Positions 28,627 to 36,985 of a DNA stretch of 64,000 nucleotides are shown one piece after another. A model generated the notes under the pieces. The model worked only from the letters and a program-made list of their open reading frames with translations, did no database searches and was not told the DNA's origin. Made by a program: the position numbers and the translations under genes. This stretch comes from JAUSIF01 sp963711595 (GTDB lineage: Bacteria; Pseudomonadota; Alphaproteobacteria; Rhizobiales; Xanthobacteraceae): NCBI GenBank assembly GCA_963711595.1, contig CAVQER010000001.1, positions 1 through 64,000 of the forward strand, given 5' to 3'. The stretch's first letter is position 1. Each line of letters begins with the position of its first letter.

Positions 28627-28749
28627 ATGATGCCTGTGAAGCAAGTCGGGCCCAAGCCCGACGCGCCGTATGTTGAAACGGGTCGCCTCGGACCAGGCGA
28701 CCTGATCCGCTGGCGCAAGCCCGAGCCGCCGACCGAGATTATCGACTGA
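28627..28749 (+). CDS. possible 40-residue protein
   Basis: ATG-ATG at 28627 follows AGAGG. The frame gives a Pro/Arg-rich peptide (MMPVKQVGPKPDAPYVETGR, ending EPPTEIID) with even codon use. The family is unknown. It might be a chance frame, since no neighbour or domain supports it. Confidence 0.4.
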   Translation: MMPVKQVGPKPDAPYVETGRLGPGDLIRWRKPEPPTEIID

Positions 28750-28796
28750 CAGGATCACTACGCGCGCAACCGCGATCCATCACGTTTATCCGCCCG

Positions 28797-29096
28797 TTAC
28801 TTTAGGGCGCGAGCCATTTTTAAATGCTCCTGTAAGTGCGGCGGCGTCTTCACTGCGAACTGTTTGAGGTCGGGGTTGTCGCCTTCCTTTGCATACTCTT
28901 CGAACAATGAAACAGCGTTCTGATAAGTCTCCACCTGCATCGCGTCGTGCGCCTTGTCGAGGTTGTCGGCGGCGAGGCTTTTCAACTTTTCTATCTTTTC
29001 CTGATGTTCGCTGTCCATTGTGGTTGGCAGATTGATCTTTGCTTTCGCTGCGATCGGTTTGAGCTCTTCAGTCGTTTTGGAATGTTCGGCAACCAT
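28797..29096 (-). pseudogene. 5'-truncated DUF4142 remnant
   Basis: The remnant keeps the C-terminal half of DUF4142: KMVAEHSKTTEELK, MDSEHQEKIEKL, DAMQVETYQNAVSLFEEYA and HLQEHLKMARAL. Coding similarity runs about ten codons further (SRKTFAAK) and then meets a stop, with no signal peptide. It is an inverted, shortened paralogue of the gene at 31114-31639. DUF4142 proteins are periplasmic helical bundles of unknown role. Confidence 0.7.
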
Positions 29097-29270
29097 CTTA
29101 GCCGCGAATGTCTTGCGGCTGACGCGGCTCCCGACTCAGTATTGACTGGCATGGCCATCCAGTCGGTCTACTTTGGATAGGCCGGACCGATACAGTGGGC
29201 GTGGCGTTCGAGTACCGGCGCAGCTGAACCTACAATTGCACCGGCCGGCGCGCGAAAGACCCGCCCGCTC

Positions 29271-29470
29271 ATGGCCCGCAGCTAAAAATTGAGCCGCCGA
29301 GGTGCCGAGTGTGCATCGGGCAAACGCGTCTCATTGATCTAGAGCCCTATCCCGACAGGCCCAAGTCCGAAGCGCTTACGTTCGAATGCCGAAGCTGCGG
29401 AAGCCGGAAGCTTTTGGAAGTGCCCGTTGGTAACTATGCGGGCCCCGAGGAGTACGGCGCCAAAAAGTAG
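29271..29470 (+). CDS. small two-knuckle zinc-ribbon protein, start uncertain
   Basis: The end of the frame is clear: CRVC near 29303, LIDLEPYPDRPKSEALTFEC, then CRSCGSRKLLEVPVGNYAGP and a stop at 29468. Two CxxC pairs form a zinc ribbon of about 60 residues. No in-frame ATG exists. The ATG at 29271 fits only if one base is missing near 29281, and a GTG at 29309 would drop the first Cys. I recall similar proteins in Bradyrhizobium relatives. Confidence 0.5.
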
Positions 29471-29620
29471 TCGCAGCAAACCCTTTGATGCTGCAGTGCG
29501 ATGAGCGATCGAGAGCGCCGAGCACAATCCACGGAACTCTTGTTATTGGCCGTCGTTACAGACGGCCGCTGTCAGCGTGGTTGAGGCACCACCCGCGATG
29601 TCGGCTCAAAGGAGGAATAT

Positions 29621-30487
29621 ATGGCCACTGCTGAAACAATCGATGCAAACCGATCTGCGGTTTCCTGGGCGGCGATATTCGCAGGAGGCGTCGCAGCTGC
29701 CGCGTTAACAGTAGTATTCATTGCAGTGGGCGCTGCCGTTGGGTTGGCTTCGATCTCGCCTTGGTCCAACTCCGGTGCGTCAGCTACGACAATGAAGTGG
29801 ACGTCCGGCGCTTTCCTTGTCCTGACCGCGCTCGTTTCATCCGCCGTTGGCGGGTATATCGCGGGCCGCCTGCGCACCAAATGGGCCCGAACGGCTAGCG
29901 ATGAAGTGCTATTTCGCGACACGGCGCACGGGTTTCTCGCGTGGGCGCTCGCAACGTTTCTCGGTGTCCTGATACTTGGCACTGCGACTACTTCTCTACT
30001 TGGTAGTGCCACATCGGGGTTTACAGCTGGCGCCGCAGCCGGCGGGTCACAAGCCGCCGCGCAGACTAGTCCCAACGACTACTTCGTGGACTCACTGCTC
30101 CGTAGAGAAGGAACGGCGGCGACAACGCCGGCCACGGACAACGCTGCTGAAACGCGGCGCGAGGTGGGCCTTATCATGTCGCGTGGCCTCAGCCGACCGG
30201 ATGGTGTCTCAGCTGCCGACCGCACCTATCTCGCTCAAGTAGTCGCTCGTCGTACCGGGCGCAGCCAAGCAGAAGCTGATGCTCGCGTGACGGAAGTCGT
30301 AAATGCAGCCAAAGCGTCCTTGGACGAAGCCAGAAAGTTTTCGGCAGGCCTTGCCACCTGGGTTGCGCTTGCGATGTTCGTCGGCGCCTTCGCCGCGGCG
30401 TTAGCTGCGATCGAAGGCGGACAACTCCGCGACGGCCGTTGGCGTGGCGTAATGTTCGCGAACTATCGTTCTGACTTGATCAACTGA
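29621..30487 (+). CDS. multi-pass inner-membrane protein, PhnA-like hypothetical
   Basis: A strong AAAGGAGG precedes the ATG. The 288-residue protein has about five membrane helices: 14-44 (FAGGVAAAALTVVFIAVGAAVG), about 60-80, 105-130, and one near 240-265 (FAAALAAIEGG). A periplasmic or cytosolic Ala/Thr-rich insert lies at about 140-215. No catalytic motif is visible. A 24-codon hydrophobic peptide gene follows after 11 bp, so the two are probably co-transcribed. The role is unknown. Confidence 0.65.
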   Translation: MATAETIDANRSAVSWAAIFAGGVAAAALTVVFIAVGAAVGLASISPWSNSGASATTMKWTSGAFLVLTALVSSAVGGYIAGRLRTKWARTASDEVLFRDTAHGFLAWALATFLGVLILGTATTSLLGSATSGFTAGAAAGGSQAAAQTSPNDYFVDSLLRREGTAATTPATDNAAETRREVGLIMSRGLSRPDGVSAADRTYLAQVVARRTGRSQAEADARVTEVVNAAKASLDEARKFSAGLATWVALAMFVGAFAAALAAIEGGQLRDGRWRGVMFANYRSDLIN

Positions 30488-30498
30488 CGGAGACTCAA

Positions 30499-30573
30499 AT
30501 GGGCATCATCCTGCTTTGGCTGTTGGGAATTCCTATTCCCCTACTGCTTCTCTTAATCCTTCTCGCGCGCTAA
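30499..30573 (+). CDS. 24-residue hydrophobic membrane peptide
   Basis: MGIILLWLLGIPIPLLLLL and five more residues form a single membrane helix with a central GIPIP kink. GGAG lies 8 bases upstream and a strong terminator starts 8 bases after the stop. A similar 27-residue peptide is encoded at 62115-62198, which supports a real family. It probably assists the upstream membrane protein or marks membrane stress; this is inference. Confidence 0.65.
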   Translation: MGIILLWLLGIPIPLLLLLILLAR

Positions 30574-30580
30574 AGAAGCG

Positions 30581-30613
30581 AACGCCCGCCACGGAATCCC
30601 GGCGGGCGTTTGT
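30581..30613 (+). terminator. Rho-independent terminator
   Basis: Stem AACGCCCGCC (30581-30590) pairs with GGCGGGCGTT (30601-30610) and is followed by T. It ends the two-gene transcript above. Confidence 0.75.
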
Positions 30614-30691
30614 AGGCGCGTTTGAAACCGCCCTTAATGCACCGGGTGGCAGCGCATCGACAGCTGCCGCGCGCCGCCACAGACAAGAAAG

Positions 30692-30712
30692 GGCCGGGCA
30701 ATCCGCCCGGCC
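30692..30712 (-). terminator. terminator for the acidic protein gene
   Basis: GGCCGGG (30692-30698) pairs with CCCGGCC (30706-30712). On the minus strand the stem is followed by CTTTCTTG, just past the stop at 30731. Confidence 0.6.
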
Positions 30713-30730
30713 ATTGAACCTACCTTTCTT

Positions 30731-30955
30731 CTAAGCTTGTTGATCGAGCCGTTCTTCGTTTTGCTCTTCCTCTTGCTGGTCGCCTCCCGCTTCGTCTTCG
30801 AGCTCGCCTTCCTCCTCTTCTGGCTCAGGCTCCTGCTGCAATTCGGGTTGCAGGCTGGACTGCTCCTGATCCTTGCGACCCGGTTGCTCGATGTGTTTCT
30901 TGTGCTCGGTGTCTAGCTCGCCTTCGCCCCGACGTTCTTTTCGCTGATCTGACAT
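30731..30955 (-). CDS. acidic Glu/Gln-rich small protein
   Basis: The 74-residue product is almost entirely polar: a basic start (MSDQRKERRGEGELDTEHKK), then Gln/Glu runs (EPEPEEEEGELEDE, QQEEEQNEERLDQQ). It is predicted to be disordered. ATG at 30955 follows GGAG and is preferred over upstream frames. Similar hydrophilic small proteins occur in stress regulons of this order. No function can be assigned. Confidence 0.55.
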   Translation of the reverse strand: MSDQRKERRGEGELDTEHKKHIEQPGRKDQEQSSLQPELQQEPEPEEEEGELEDEAGGDQQEEEQNEERLDQQA

Positions 30956-31113
30956 TAGCTCCATTGGAAGTCGCCCCAATTTGCCTAACCGGGCGAGCCA
31001 ATGTCCGTTCCCCTTGGCAGCGCCTTAAGTGAGACGAGGGTTCGGTCGCTGTGACGGCAGGAACAGCCGGCATAATTCAGCGTTGAGTGGCAAGTCGGAT
31101 AATGGAGGATCAC

Positions 31114-31639
31114 ATGCGAAAAATGGCTCTATTGGCAGCGGCACTCCTAGCTGGAATGGCCGGCTCGGCAACTGCACAATCTATCGGCGAAAAGAGTGGC
31201 GCCAATGCGCTGGTCGGCCGGGCGCCATCCACCGCGGACTTCGTTACGATCGCCGCAGTCAGCGACATGTTTGAAATCGAGTTCGAGCAAGCTCGCGCAG
31301 CAGAAGGGCGACGCCAACAGCAAGGCCTTTGCCGCGAAAATGGTGGCCGACCATTCAAAAACCTCGGCGCAACTCAAATCGCTCGCCGCTAACGCGAAAG
31401 TCGAACTCCCGAAGGGCTTAGACAGCTCTCATCAAGGCAAGATCGACAAGCTGAATTCGCTTAACGGCGCTGAATTCGACGATGAATATGATTCGATGCA
31501 GGTCGCTGCGCACAAGGATGCGGTTTCATTGTTCGAGCGGTATGCGAAGAATGGCGATCATGCCGGGCTGAAGGCGTTCGCGGCAAAGACCCTGCCGCAT
31601 CTGCAACAACACCTGAAGATGGCCCAAGAACTCAAATAA
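31114..31639 (+). CDS. DUF4142 periplasmic protein, one frame break
   Basis: A GGAGG six bases before the ATG at 31114 sets the start. It has a signal peptide (LLAAALLAGMAGSATAQ). The four-helix DUF4142 core follows: ADFVTIAAVSDMFEIE, then SSKLAQQKGDANSKAFA, KMVADHSKTSAQLKSLA, DSMQVAAHKDAVSLFERYA and HLQQHLKMAQEL. An extra T in GAGTTCGAGC near 31283 breaks the frame after EIE. The domain is common in Hyphomicrobiales and may be ferritin-like, but no metal ligands stand out. It pairs with the truncated copy at 28797. Confidence 0.75.
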
Positions 31640-31650
31640 GGAAGATCCTC

Positions 31651-31848
31651 ATGCCGAACGTTCCACGTCGCACGCCCGCCCAGCAGGGTGACCAGCCTCC
31701 ATCAGAACGTGACCGGCAACGTCAGCAAAAACAGCAAACCGAAGAGCAGCGTCACCGCCGGAAAGAACTGCCGGAGGGGCACGAACAGGAACGTCAGAAG
31801 GAAAAACCGGAGAAGACGCCCGGTCAGCAGGAAGGCGGCGCTCATTAA
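31651..31848 (+). CDS. hydrophilic 65-residue protein
   Basis: An AAGGAAGA ribosome site lies just ahead of the ATG, and the gene starts 12 bp after the DUF4142 stop, so the two are probably co-transcribed. The product is Gln/Arg/Glu/Pro-rich (PAQQGDQPPSERDRQRQQ) and predicted to be unstructured. It is similar in character to the acidic protein at 30731, and both may be desiccation or stress hydrophilins; this is inference. Confidence 0.55.
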   Translation: MPNVPRRTPAQQGDQPPSERDRQRQQKQQTEEQRHRRKELPEGHEQERQKEKPEKTPGQQEGGAH

Positions 31849-31870
31849 AAATTGTTATCGTTTGGGCCGT

Positions 31871-31975
31871 CTACCCGCGCCAGAAGCGCGTCGGACTGAG
31901 TTCGGTGTAGCGCACTGTGTGCTGGATACTTCTGTGTCCTAGGTACGCCTGCAAGGCTCGCGTGTCGTGGCCACA
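31871..31975 (-). pseudogene. tyrosine recombinase C-terminal remnant
   Basis: The frame encodes GHDTRALQAYLGHRSIQHT followed by VRYTELSPTRF, the catalytic end of a phage-type integrase with the conserved His and the nucleophile Tyr. Upstream coding sense vanishes within 10 codons, so only about 35 residues survive. It is a scar of past integration beside small accessory genes. No attachment site or tRNA was found. Confidence 0.65.
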
Positions 31976-32091
31976 GCAAAATAGAGAATGGCGAGTTGGA
32001 TACCGACCCAACTGTCGGGCCCGATCTATTAGTCGCGACCGCGAATTGCCCGCGACATCGGGCACTCGATGGGCGATACGGATCCTAACGA

Positions 32092-32556
32092 CTAACAAGG
32101 TGGTCCATCAGCCCGGAGTGAGCGCGACATCAGTGTAACGAGCCAATCATGCTTGCGCTTCCGCTCGGCGGGATATTCAAAGGTCACTAGATGTGCCACG
32201 CGGCCTCCGCAAGAAAGCAATGCCTTGCGGTAGAAGATTCGGTCCCCTTTTAGACCTGATCGGACGGACCATCGTGCACCATCAGCGCGATATGTGACAC
32301 GTTCTTCCGGAGCGGCCACGTGCACGGTGACGCCGGGTGGAACGGATAGGCCGAAGACGCTGACCCAAGTCAAATCATCAGGTGAAAAGAAATGGTGGCC
32401 GCTCGCTCCGGATTGGTCGCGGATAGGCTCGGAACGCCAGCTGGCTGGGACCCGCGCAGTGGTACCGAAACGAGGCTCATTGTAGGCATGGAGTTCCTGT
32501 GCTTGGGCGCATCGGAACGCGATGAGAGCAAAGACAAGTGCGATTGCTAAGCGCAT
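32092..32556 (-). CDS. secreted hypothetical protein
   Basis: ATG at 32556 gives a signal peptide (LAIALVFALIAFRCAQAQ). The mature part is about 135 residues with a compact fold: YNEPRFGTTARVPASW, DLTWVSVFGLSVPP, and a single Cys pair (SCGGRV near the end and the final Cys). The phrase about tolerating unit charges (DQSGASGHHFFSPDD) resembles periplasmic proteins seen across Hyphomicrobiales. I do not know its role. It is divergent from the gene at 32782. Confidence 0.6.
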   Translation of the reverse strand: MRLAIALVFALIAFRCAQAQELHAYNEPRFGTTARVPASWRSEPIRDQSGASGHHFFSPDDLTWVSVFGLSVPPGVTVHVAAPEERVTYRADGARWSVRSGLKGDRIFYRKALLSCGGRVAHLVTFEYPAERKRKHDWLVTLMSRSLRADGPPC

Positions 32557-32627
32557 ACGAGGCAACGCGGGTACGGACCCTAAAGTTCAGCCCAAAGTTT
32601 CGGGACTCCTGACCCTCGTGGGATCCG

Positions 32628-32654
32628 GTTCAAGGGTCTCACCCTCCCTTGAAC
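32628..32654. promoter_or_regulatory. palindrome in a divergent promoter region
   Basis: GTTCAAGGG (32628-32636) and CCCTTGAAC (32646-32654) form a perfect 9-bp inverted repeat. It lies about 70 bp from the minus-strand start at 32556 and 128 bp from the plus-strand start at 32782. There is no T tract, so an operator is more likely than a terminator. Confidence 0.4.
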
Positions 32655-32781
32655 GTGCGCTAGTTCGTTCGGAAGGTTCCACCCCTCCTTGCAACTTCGG
32701 GTCACCGATCAGCGCCGCGATTAAGATTTCAGTGAGACTCGCTGTTCGATACTCGCCTGGGGCCAATCGTGGTTTGTTGAT

Positions 32782-33570
32782 ATGTCGGTGGGACGAGCGT
32801 TCGAAGATACGTTGGGTGCCAGTCAGGACTATTCCGAACTGAGAGAACACGTCGAGACCAGCCCCATTGTTCCGGGGATGACACCGGCCCGGGAAAACAG
32901 AGCCGGAACGCTGTGGATCGATCAGTTCGAGTTGACGCCTCCGGCAAGGGAATCCGCGCGTCCGCGGACCCAAGGAATCAAAGTAGACAGACGCGACCGG
33001 CTCTTGCTGGCGCCGGCCTCTGCCGCCGAACGGACAATCCGGGTAGGCACCGTCATCGCTCTCCTCATCGCGACGGTACTGGGGCTGTGGTGGATCGGCG
33101 GATCGAGCTGGCTTCGCTCTCCCAGTCCCTCATCGTCGAGCTTGCCCGCTCCGACGACCGCTGTTTCCGATGACCTTTCCCCTTCCGGGAAGGGAGATCG
33201 ACTTCCGATCCGCGGCATTGCCGACCTCGCTGCACCTGAACCAAGCCCGAAGATTTTCTCGCCAACTTCCAGCGTCAACAAGGCTAGCGCTCCCGCAGCA
33301 AGTAAGGAGCCTCCGACCGCCCGGCGTCCCGAAGAGAATTCACCGGCGCGGAAGACACTGACCCCGGTGCCGGAGACGAGGCCGGCCACGATTCCGGGCT
33401 GGACCGTCCGCGAAGTGGCAGGCGGCTCCGCCGTGTTGGAGGGGCCTCACGGCGCGCGGAGAGTTGCTCGCGGGGAGTTGATCCCGGGACTGGGAAAAGT
33501 CGAAGCCATCGTGCGCTGGGGTGATCGTTGGATCGTGACTACCGAACGCGGCCTGATCTCGAACAACTAA
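32782..33570 (+). CDS. single-pass inner-membrane protein with periplasmic C-terminus
   Basis: Residues 1-85 are cytoplasmic and charged. A single membrane helix lies near 88-106 (GTVIALLIATVLGLWWIGG). A long Pro/Ser-rich linker follows, and then a small C-terminal domain (GWTVREVAGGSAVLEGPHGA, IPGLGKVEAIVRWGDRWIVTT). That layout resembles membrane tethers such as pilus or secretion-assembly proteins. The C-terminal domain has the look of a PilP/GspC-like beta fold, but no partner genes are present. It converges on the phytochelatin synthase-like gene, 18 bp away. Confidence 0.6.
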   Translation: MSVGRAFEDTLGASQDYSELREHVETSPIVPGMTPARENRAGTLWIDQFELTPPARESARPRTQGIKVDRRDRLLLAPASAAERTIRVGTVIALLIATVLGLWWIGGSSWLRSPSPSSSSLPAPTTAVSDDLSPSGKGDRLPIRGIADLAAPEPSPKIFSPTSSVNKASAPAASKEPPTARRPEENSPARKTLTPVPETRPATIPGWTVREVAGGSAVLEGPHGARRVARGELIPGLGKVEAIVRWGDRWIVTTERGLISNN

Positions 33571-33588
33571 ACTGCCCGCGACCAACGC

Positions 33589-34248
33589 TTACTCGATCAA
33601 CAATAGTCCGCGCTTCTTGCTGCCGTCGAAAGTATTGAGGGCCGAGAAAAGCCGCGCGCGTTCCACGAGCCATGGCTGAAAATCACGATTGACGTCCAAA
33701 ACAAACACCAGGTCTTCCTCTTCGAGGTAACCGCCGATGGGTGAGTGGTGGCCGACTCCAGCGCCAAAGATGGGCTCGCGGCTAAAGTTGGCGATGTAGC
33801 GCAGCTTTGGATCATTGCTGCGGCGCAAGTGCTCTTGAAAAGCTTGCGGCGTTAGATCACGCAATACCGTGACCTTCCGATTGCTGCGTGCCTGAGCAAC
33901 TTCCGCCAACTCGTCGAGCGTAAGACCCATTACACAAAACCCCAGCAAGCAGCGGCCGGTACCCCGCAATACTTCAGCTTCAGTGCGCTTCATGTCGCCC
34001 ATTGAGCGGAAGGCGTTAGCCAGACTTGCCGGACCGCACAGGGACGCGTTTGCTTGCCACGTGATATCTCGACCGAATGTGGCAGCTACTGGAAGACGCC
34101 ATGCCCGATCAATTAACTCGTCGGTGCGGATAACGGACGAACTTATCGCTCGTGCCGGTACCTTACCGGCGCCCGCGACGAATGCCCCGGCTGCAAATAG
34201 AACGAGCAGGACCGCGACGAGCGAACCGATCACGTACGGGCGTCGCAT
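33589..34248 (-). CDS. phytochelatin synthase-like papain-fold peptidase
   Basis: A membrane-anchored (helix 7-25) cysteine peptidase of the phytochelatin synthase family. The catalytic triad is visible: Cys71 in NASLCGPASLANAF, His168 in GVGHHSPIGGY and Asp185 in VFVLDVNRD. The family transfers or hydrolyses gamma-Glu-Cys of glutathione and acts in metal stress; bacterial forms mostly hydrolyse. At 219 residues it has only the catalytic core, as in bacterial members. The active site would face the periplasm. No metal-responsive regulator is adjacent. Confidence 0.85.
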   Translation of the reverse strand: MRRPYVIGSLVAVLLVLFAAGAFVAGAGKVPARAISSSVIRTDELIDRAWRLPVAATFGRDITWQANASLCGPASLANAFRSMGDMKRTEAEVLRGTGRCLLGFCVMGLTLDELAEVAQARSNRKVTVLRDLTPQAFQEHLRRSNDPKLRYIANFSREPIFGAGVGHHSPIGGYLEEEDLVFVLDVNRDFQPWLVERARLFSALNTFDGSKKRGLLLIE

Positions 34249-34340
34249 GGTCAGCTCTCTATGGTGTCGCCGGCTCTAATTCCACGTTTCCCTAGCTTCA
34301 ATTATCTAACTACCGGACCAGTCCTGCGCCAGACGCAGCC

Positions 34341-34365
34341 GGAGCCTCGGCATGACCGAGGCTCC
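34341..34365. terminator. 10-bp stem hairpin
   Basis: GGAGCCTCGG (34341-34350) pairs with CCGAGGCTCC (34356-34365) around a 5-base loop, 20 bases past the stop of the minus-strand gene at 34385. No clear T run follows. Confidence 0.5.
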
Positions 34366-34384
34366 GACAAACGATTTCGCTTTG

Positions 34385-34612
34385 TTATTGCTGGCAAACC
34401 GTGATCGTTTTCACAGCGGCTTCGGCTTCCGTGCGCGTCTTGAAAACCTTGCCCTCTCCGACGATGACCGTGGTGGTGGTCGCCGGCTTCTGCGCGACAA
34501 CCGTGCATCTCTTCGTCGAAGTGTCCTGGACGACGTAGAACTCCTGAGTTTGGGCCAGCGCCGGCGTTGCGACGATCACTGCAAATGCAGCAAGAATTAT
34601 GCGGGCTTTCAT
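34385..34612 (-). CDS. small secreted hypothetical protein
   Basis: ATG at 34612 begins a signal peptide (RIILAAFAVIVATPALA). The mature 55 residues read EFYVVQDTSTKRCTVVAQKP, then a Thr run and GKVFKTRTEAEAAVKT. I recall close relatives in many Bradyrhizobium-type genomes, all uncharacterised. Two Cys could form a disulfide. It lies 70 bp downstream of another secreted-protein gene in the same direction. Confidence 0.7.
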   Translation of the reverse strand: MKARIILAAFAVIVATPALAQTQEFYVVQDTSTKRCTVVAQKPATTTTVIVGEGKVFKTRTEAEAAVKTITVCQQ

Positions 34613-34682
34613 TGGGGTATCCTCCATGGCCCCCGCTTCACAGAAACAGCGTTCAAAGGGACCGGTTCCCGATGAACTTGGC

Positions 34683-35081
34683 TCAAGTCGGCTGGGCTGA
34701 CTTCCGCACCGCCATGAACCGAACCTGGATTTCGGGCATCGGGGCGGTCAGGAAGAATTGCGTCGTCACCTGCTGTTCCACCCGAGCAAGCACCAGTATC
34801 CGCGTAATCGACCACAGCCCTTCCTTATTCTGCACGCTGCCGACGATCGTGGATGGCGCCAGATGAAACATCCCACGCGTGCAAGAACCGTCGCCCTGTT
34901 TCACATTCACGGTCGCATCCAGATCGGCAGCGTCATCATCGAGCGCAAGAAACGCCTCGACCGCCTTCTGCGTCTCGCAGATTACGGCCTGAGCGATGAT
35001 GAGTTGTTGCGCAGAGACTGAACTGCCGCTGAGCCACAGCGCGCAAAGCGCAGCGGCCCCTGATCCCAGCCAGGTGTGCAT
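34683..35081 (-). CDS. secreted hypothetical protein
   Basis: A signal peptide (WLGSGAAALCALWLSGSSVSAQ) precedes a 108-residue mature protein. It contains VICETQKAVEAFLALDDDA, DGSCTRGMFHLAPSTIVG and WSITRILVLARVEQQ. Two Cys about 40 residues apart may pair. No known domain is recognised. It is probably transcribed with the small protein at 34385. The promoter lies in the 200-bp divergent region shared with the histidine kinase. Confidence 0.6.
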   Translation of the reverse strand: MHTWLGSGAAALCALWLSGSSVSAQQLIIAQAVICETQKAVEAFLALDDDAADLDATVNVKQGDGSCTRGMFHLAPSTIVGSVQNKEGLWSITRILVLARVEQQVTTQFFLTAPMPEIQVRFMAVRKSAQPT

Positions 35082-35279
35082 GTGCTTTCCCCCTCTTCCC
35101 CGCGCCGATAGTATCGAGAGTCGAGCACCCGACCAAAGCCCATGCGAACGTCAACGGCGTAATTCCCTACAGTGTTGCGCTAGGGCTTGTCGGCAACTTC
35201 CGCGATCAAGCCACGATCAACGCGGACTTTTCCACCATCCAGCCCGCAGCCGTATTGTGGAACCGTGATAGTCGTCGCA

Positions 35280-36875
35280 ATGTTGGCCCGGATGGGCGAG
35301 CGATCGATGGCGCGGATTCGGTCTTCCCTTCGTGAACTCTCGGGGCCCGTCCTCGTCGGCGTCGCCTACTATTTGGGAGCCGAGGCAGCCTTTCTGGTCG
35401 GCACGTTGTCCGATCGAATTTTCGCTCCGTTCTGGCCGCCGAACATCATTCTGTTTTGCGCACTGCTGCTTGCGCCGCGGTCACATTGGTGGCTCTACAT
35501 CGCTTTCGCCGTTCCTGCCCACGTCGTGGCGGAATCCCAGGTCGGAATGCCGCCGCCGCAGTTGGTGGTCGCATTCGTCACGAACTGCCTGGTTGCGGTG
35601 CTCAACGCCCTCCTCGTGCAACGGGCTCTGAAAAATCCGCCCTGGTTGAACGATTTTCGAAAAACGCTTCTCTACATTTTGATCACCGCCGTCGGCGTAC
35701 CTGCAGTCGTGGCACTCGCCGGAGCCTACGTAAGAATTCTCGACGATCAATCGAGTGAATACTGGCTGTATGTTGCGCAGTGGTACGTGTCCAATGCGCT
35801 CGGCGCACTGACCTTCGGGCCAGTGCTGCTGGCCTGGTTGACCGACAAGCCAAGACTGCTGCCGGCGATTTCAGCACGTCGATTGGAAGCGTTTGCGGTC
35901 GGCGTCCTGTTGCTCGCTTCCTGCGCGATCGGCTTGAATCTGAGCTCTTCGGCCGCCGGCTACGGACTCCTGCCCGCGTTCCTGTACCTTCCGCTCCCGT
36001 TCATCCTGTGGTCGGCAATCCGTTTCGGCGCGCGAGGCGCCAGTGCCGCGATCCTGATCATCACCGTCGTCGCGATCTGGCACGCGTCTCGAGGCGCCAG
36101 CCTGTTTGGGGCCAACGATCCCGAAAGCAGCGTGCTGTCGTTGCAGCTCTTTCTGATCGGCATCTCGATTCCGATACTCCTGCTCGGATCGGCAATCGAG
36201 CAACTCCGAAATGCCGAGCGCGGCGCGCGCGAACTGATCGGCGTCTTCCTGCACGAGCACGATCAGGAGCGCCGGGAGATCGCCTACAATCTGCACGAAA
36301 GCGCCGCCCAGAATTTGACGGCTGCCATGCTCACAACCCAGACCCTCCGGTCGCAACTGCCACAAGCGCGGCAGCCGGATGTGGACGAACTTCAGACGCT
36401 GATAAGAAGGACAATCGACGATCTCCGCCGCATGTCCTATCTGCTCTATCCGCCCATGCTCGATGAGGCTGGGCTCTCGCTCGCGCTTCGTTCCTACGCG
36501 GACAGCTACGAACGGCAGAACGGCGTAAAGGTGGACCTGCTATTGCCGCCCGAATCCGAACGCTTTACAGCCGAGTCAGAACTCGTGCTCTTCCGGTTCG
36601 CGCAAGAGGCCCTCGGTTCGCTGATCGCTTCTCCGTCCTTGCGCCCCCTCATAAGCATGCGCCGAAAGCATACGGATCTCGGCGACAGCGTCGTGCTCGT
36701 TGTGGCGGGCGACAGTCCGACTCCGAAAATCATCAAGGACAATCTTCTGGGAATACAAGAACGTCTCCGCAAAATCGGGGGACGAATGGAATACGATGTT
36801 ACGGATGGCAAAGTCGCTCTGCGCGCGATCATGCCGGTACAACTCAGCGCCCTGCTTTCCAAGCGCGGCGTCTAG
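35280..36875 (+). CDS. MASE1-type sensor histidine kinase with an atypical ATP site
   Basis: Eight or so membrane helices form an N-terminal MASE1 sensor (GVAYYLGAEAAFLVGTLSDRIFAPFWPPN). A HisKA_3-like helix has RREIAYNLHESAAQ, with His near base 36295. The C-terminal ATPase domain keeps a G-box-like LLGIQERLRKIGG. In the N-box (QEALGSLIAS, near 36610) the Mg-binding Asn is replaced by Ser. The start is uncertain; ATGs at 35280, 35292 and 35307 are possible. No response regulator gene is adjacent. Confidence 0.8.
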   Translation: MLARMGERSMARIRSSLRELSGPVLVGVAYYLGAEAAFLVGTLSDRIFAPFWPPNIILFCALLLAPRSHWWLYIAFAVPAHVVAESQVGMPPPQLVVAFVTNCLVAVLNALLVQRALKNPPWLNDFRKTLLYILITAVGVPAVVALAGAYVRILDDQSSEYWLYVAQWYVSNALGALTFGPVLLAWLTDKPRLLPAISARRLEAFAVGVLLLASCAIGLNLSSSAAGYGLLPAFLYLPLPFILWSAIRFGARGASAAILIITVVAIWHASRGASLFGANDPESSVLSLQLFLIGISIPILLLGSAIEQLRNAERGARELIGVFLHEHDQERREIAYNLHESAAQNLTAAMLTTQTLRSQLPQARQPDVDELQTLIRRTIDDLRRMSYLLYPPMLDEAGLSLALRSYADSYERQNGVKVDLLLPPESERFTAESELVLFRFAQEALGSLIASPSLRPLISMRRKHTDLGDSVVLVVAGDSPTPKIIKDNLLGIQERLRKIGGRMEYDVTDGKVALRAIMPVQLSALLSKRGV

Positions 36876-36985
36876 TTGATGCCCATCGACAACTGAAATT
36901 CGAGGACATAGAACCGGGAATCACGGAAGAGAGGGGATCAAAGATCCCCTCCCCTGAACATACTCTCTGCTCGACCCGGTTCGTT

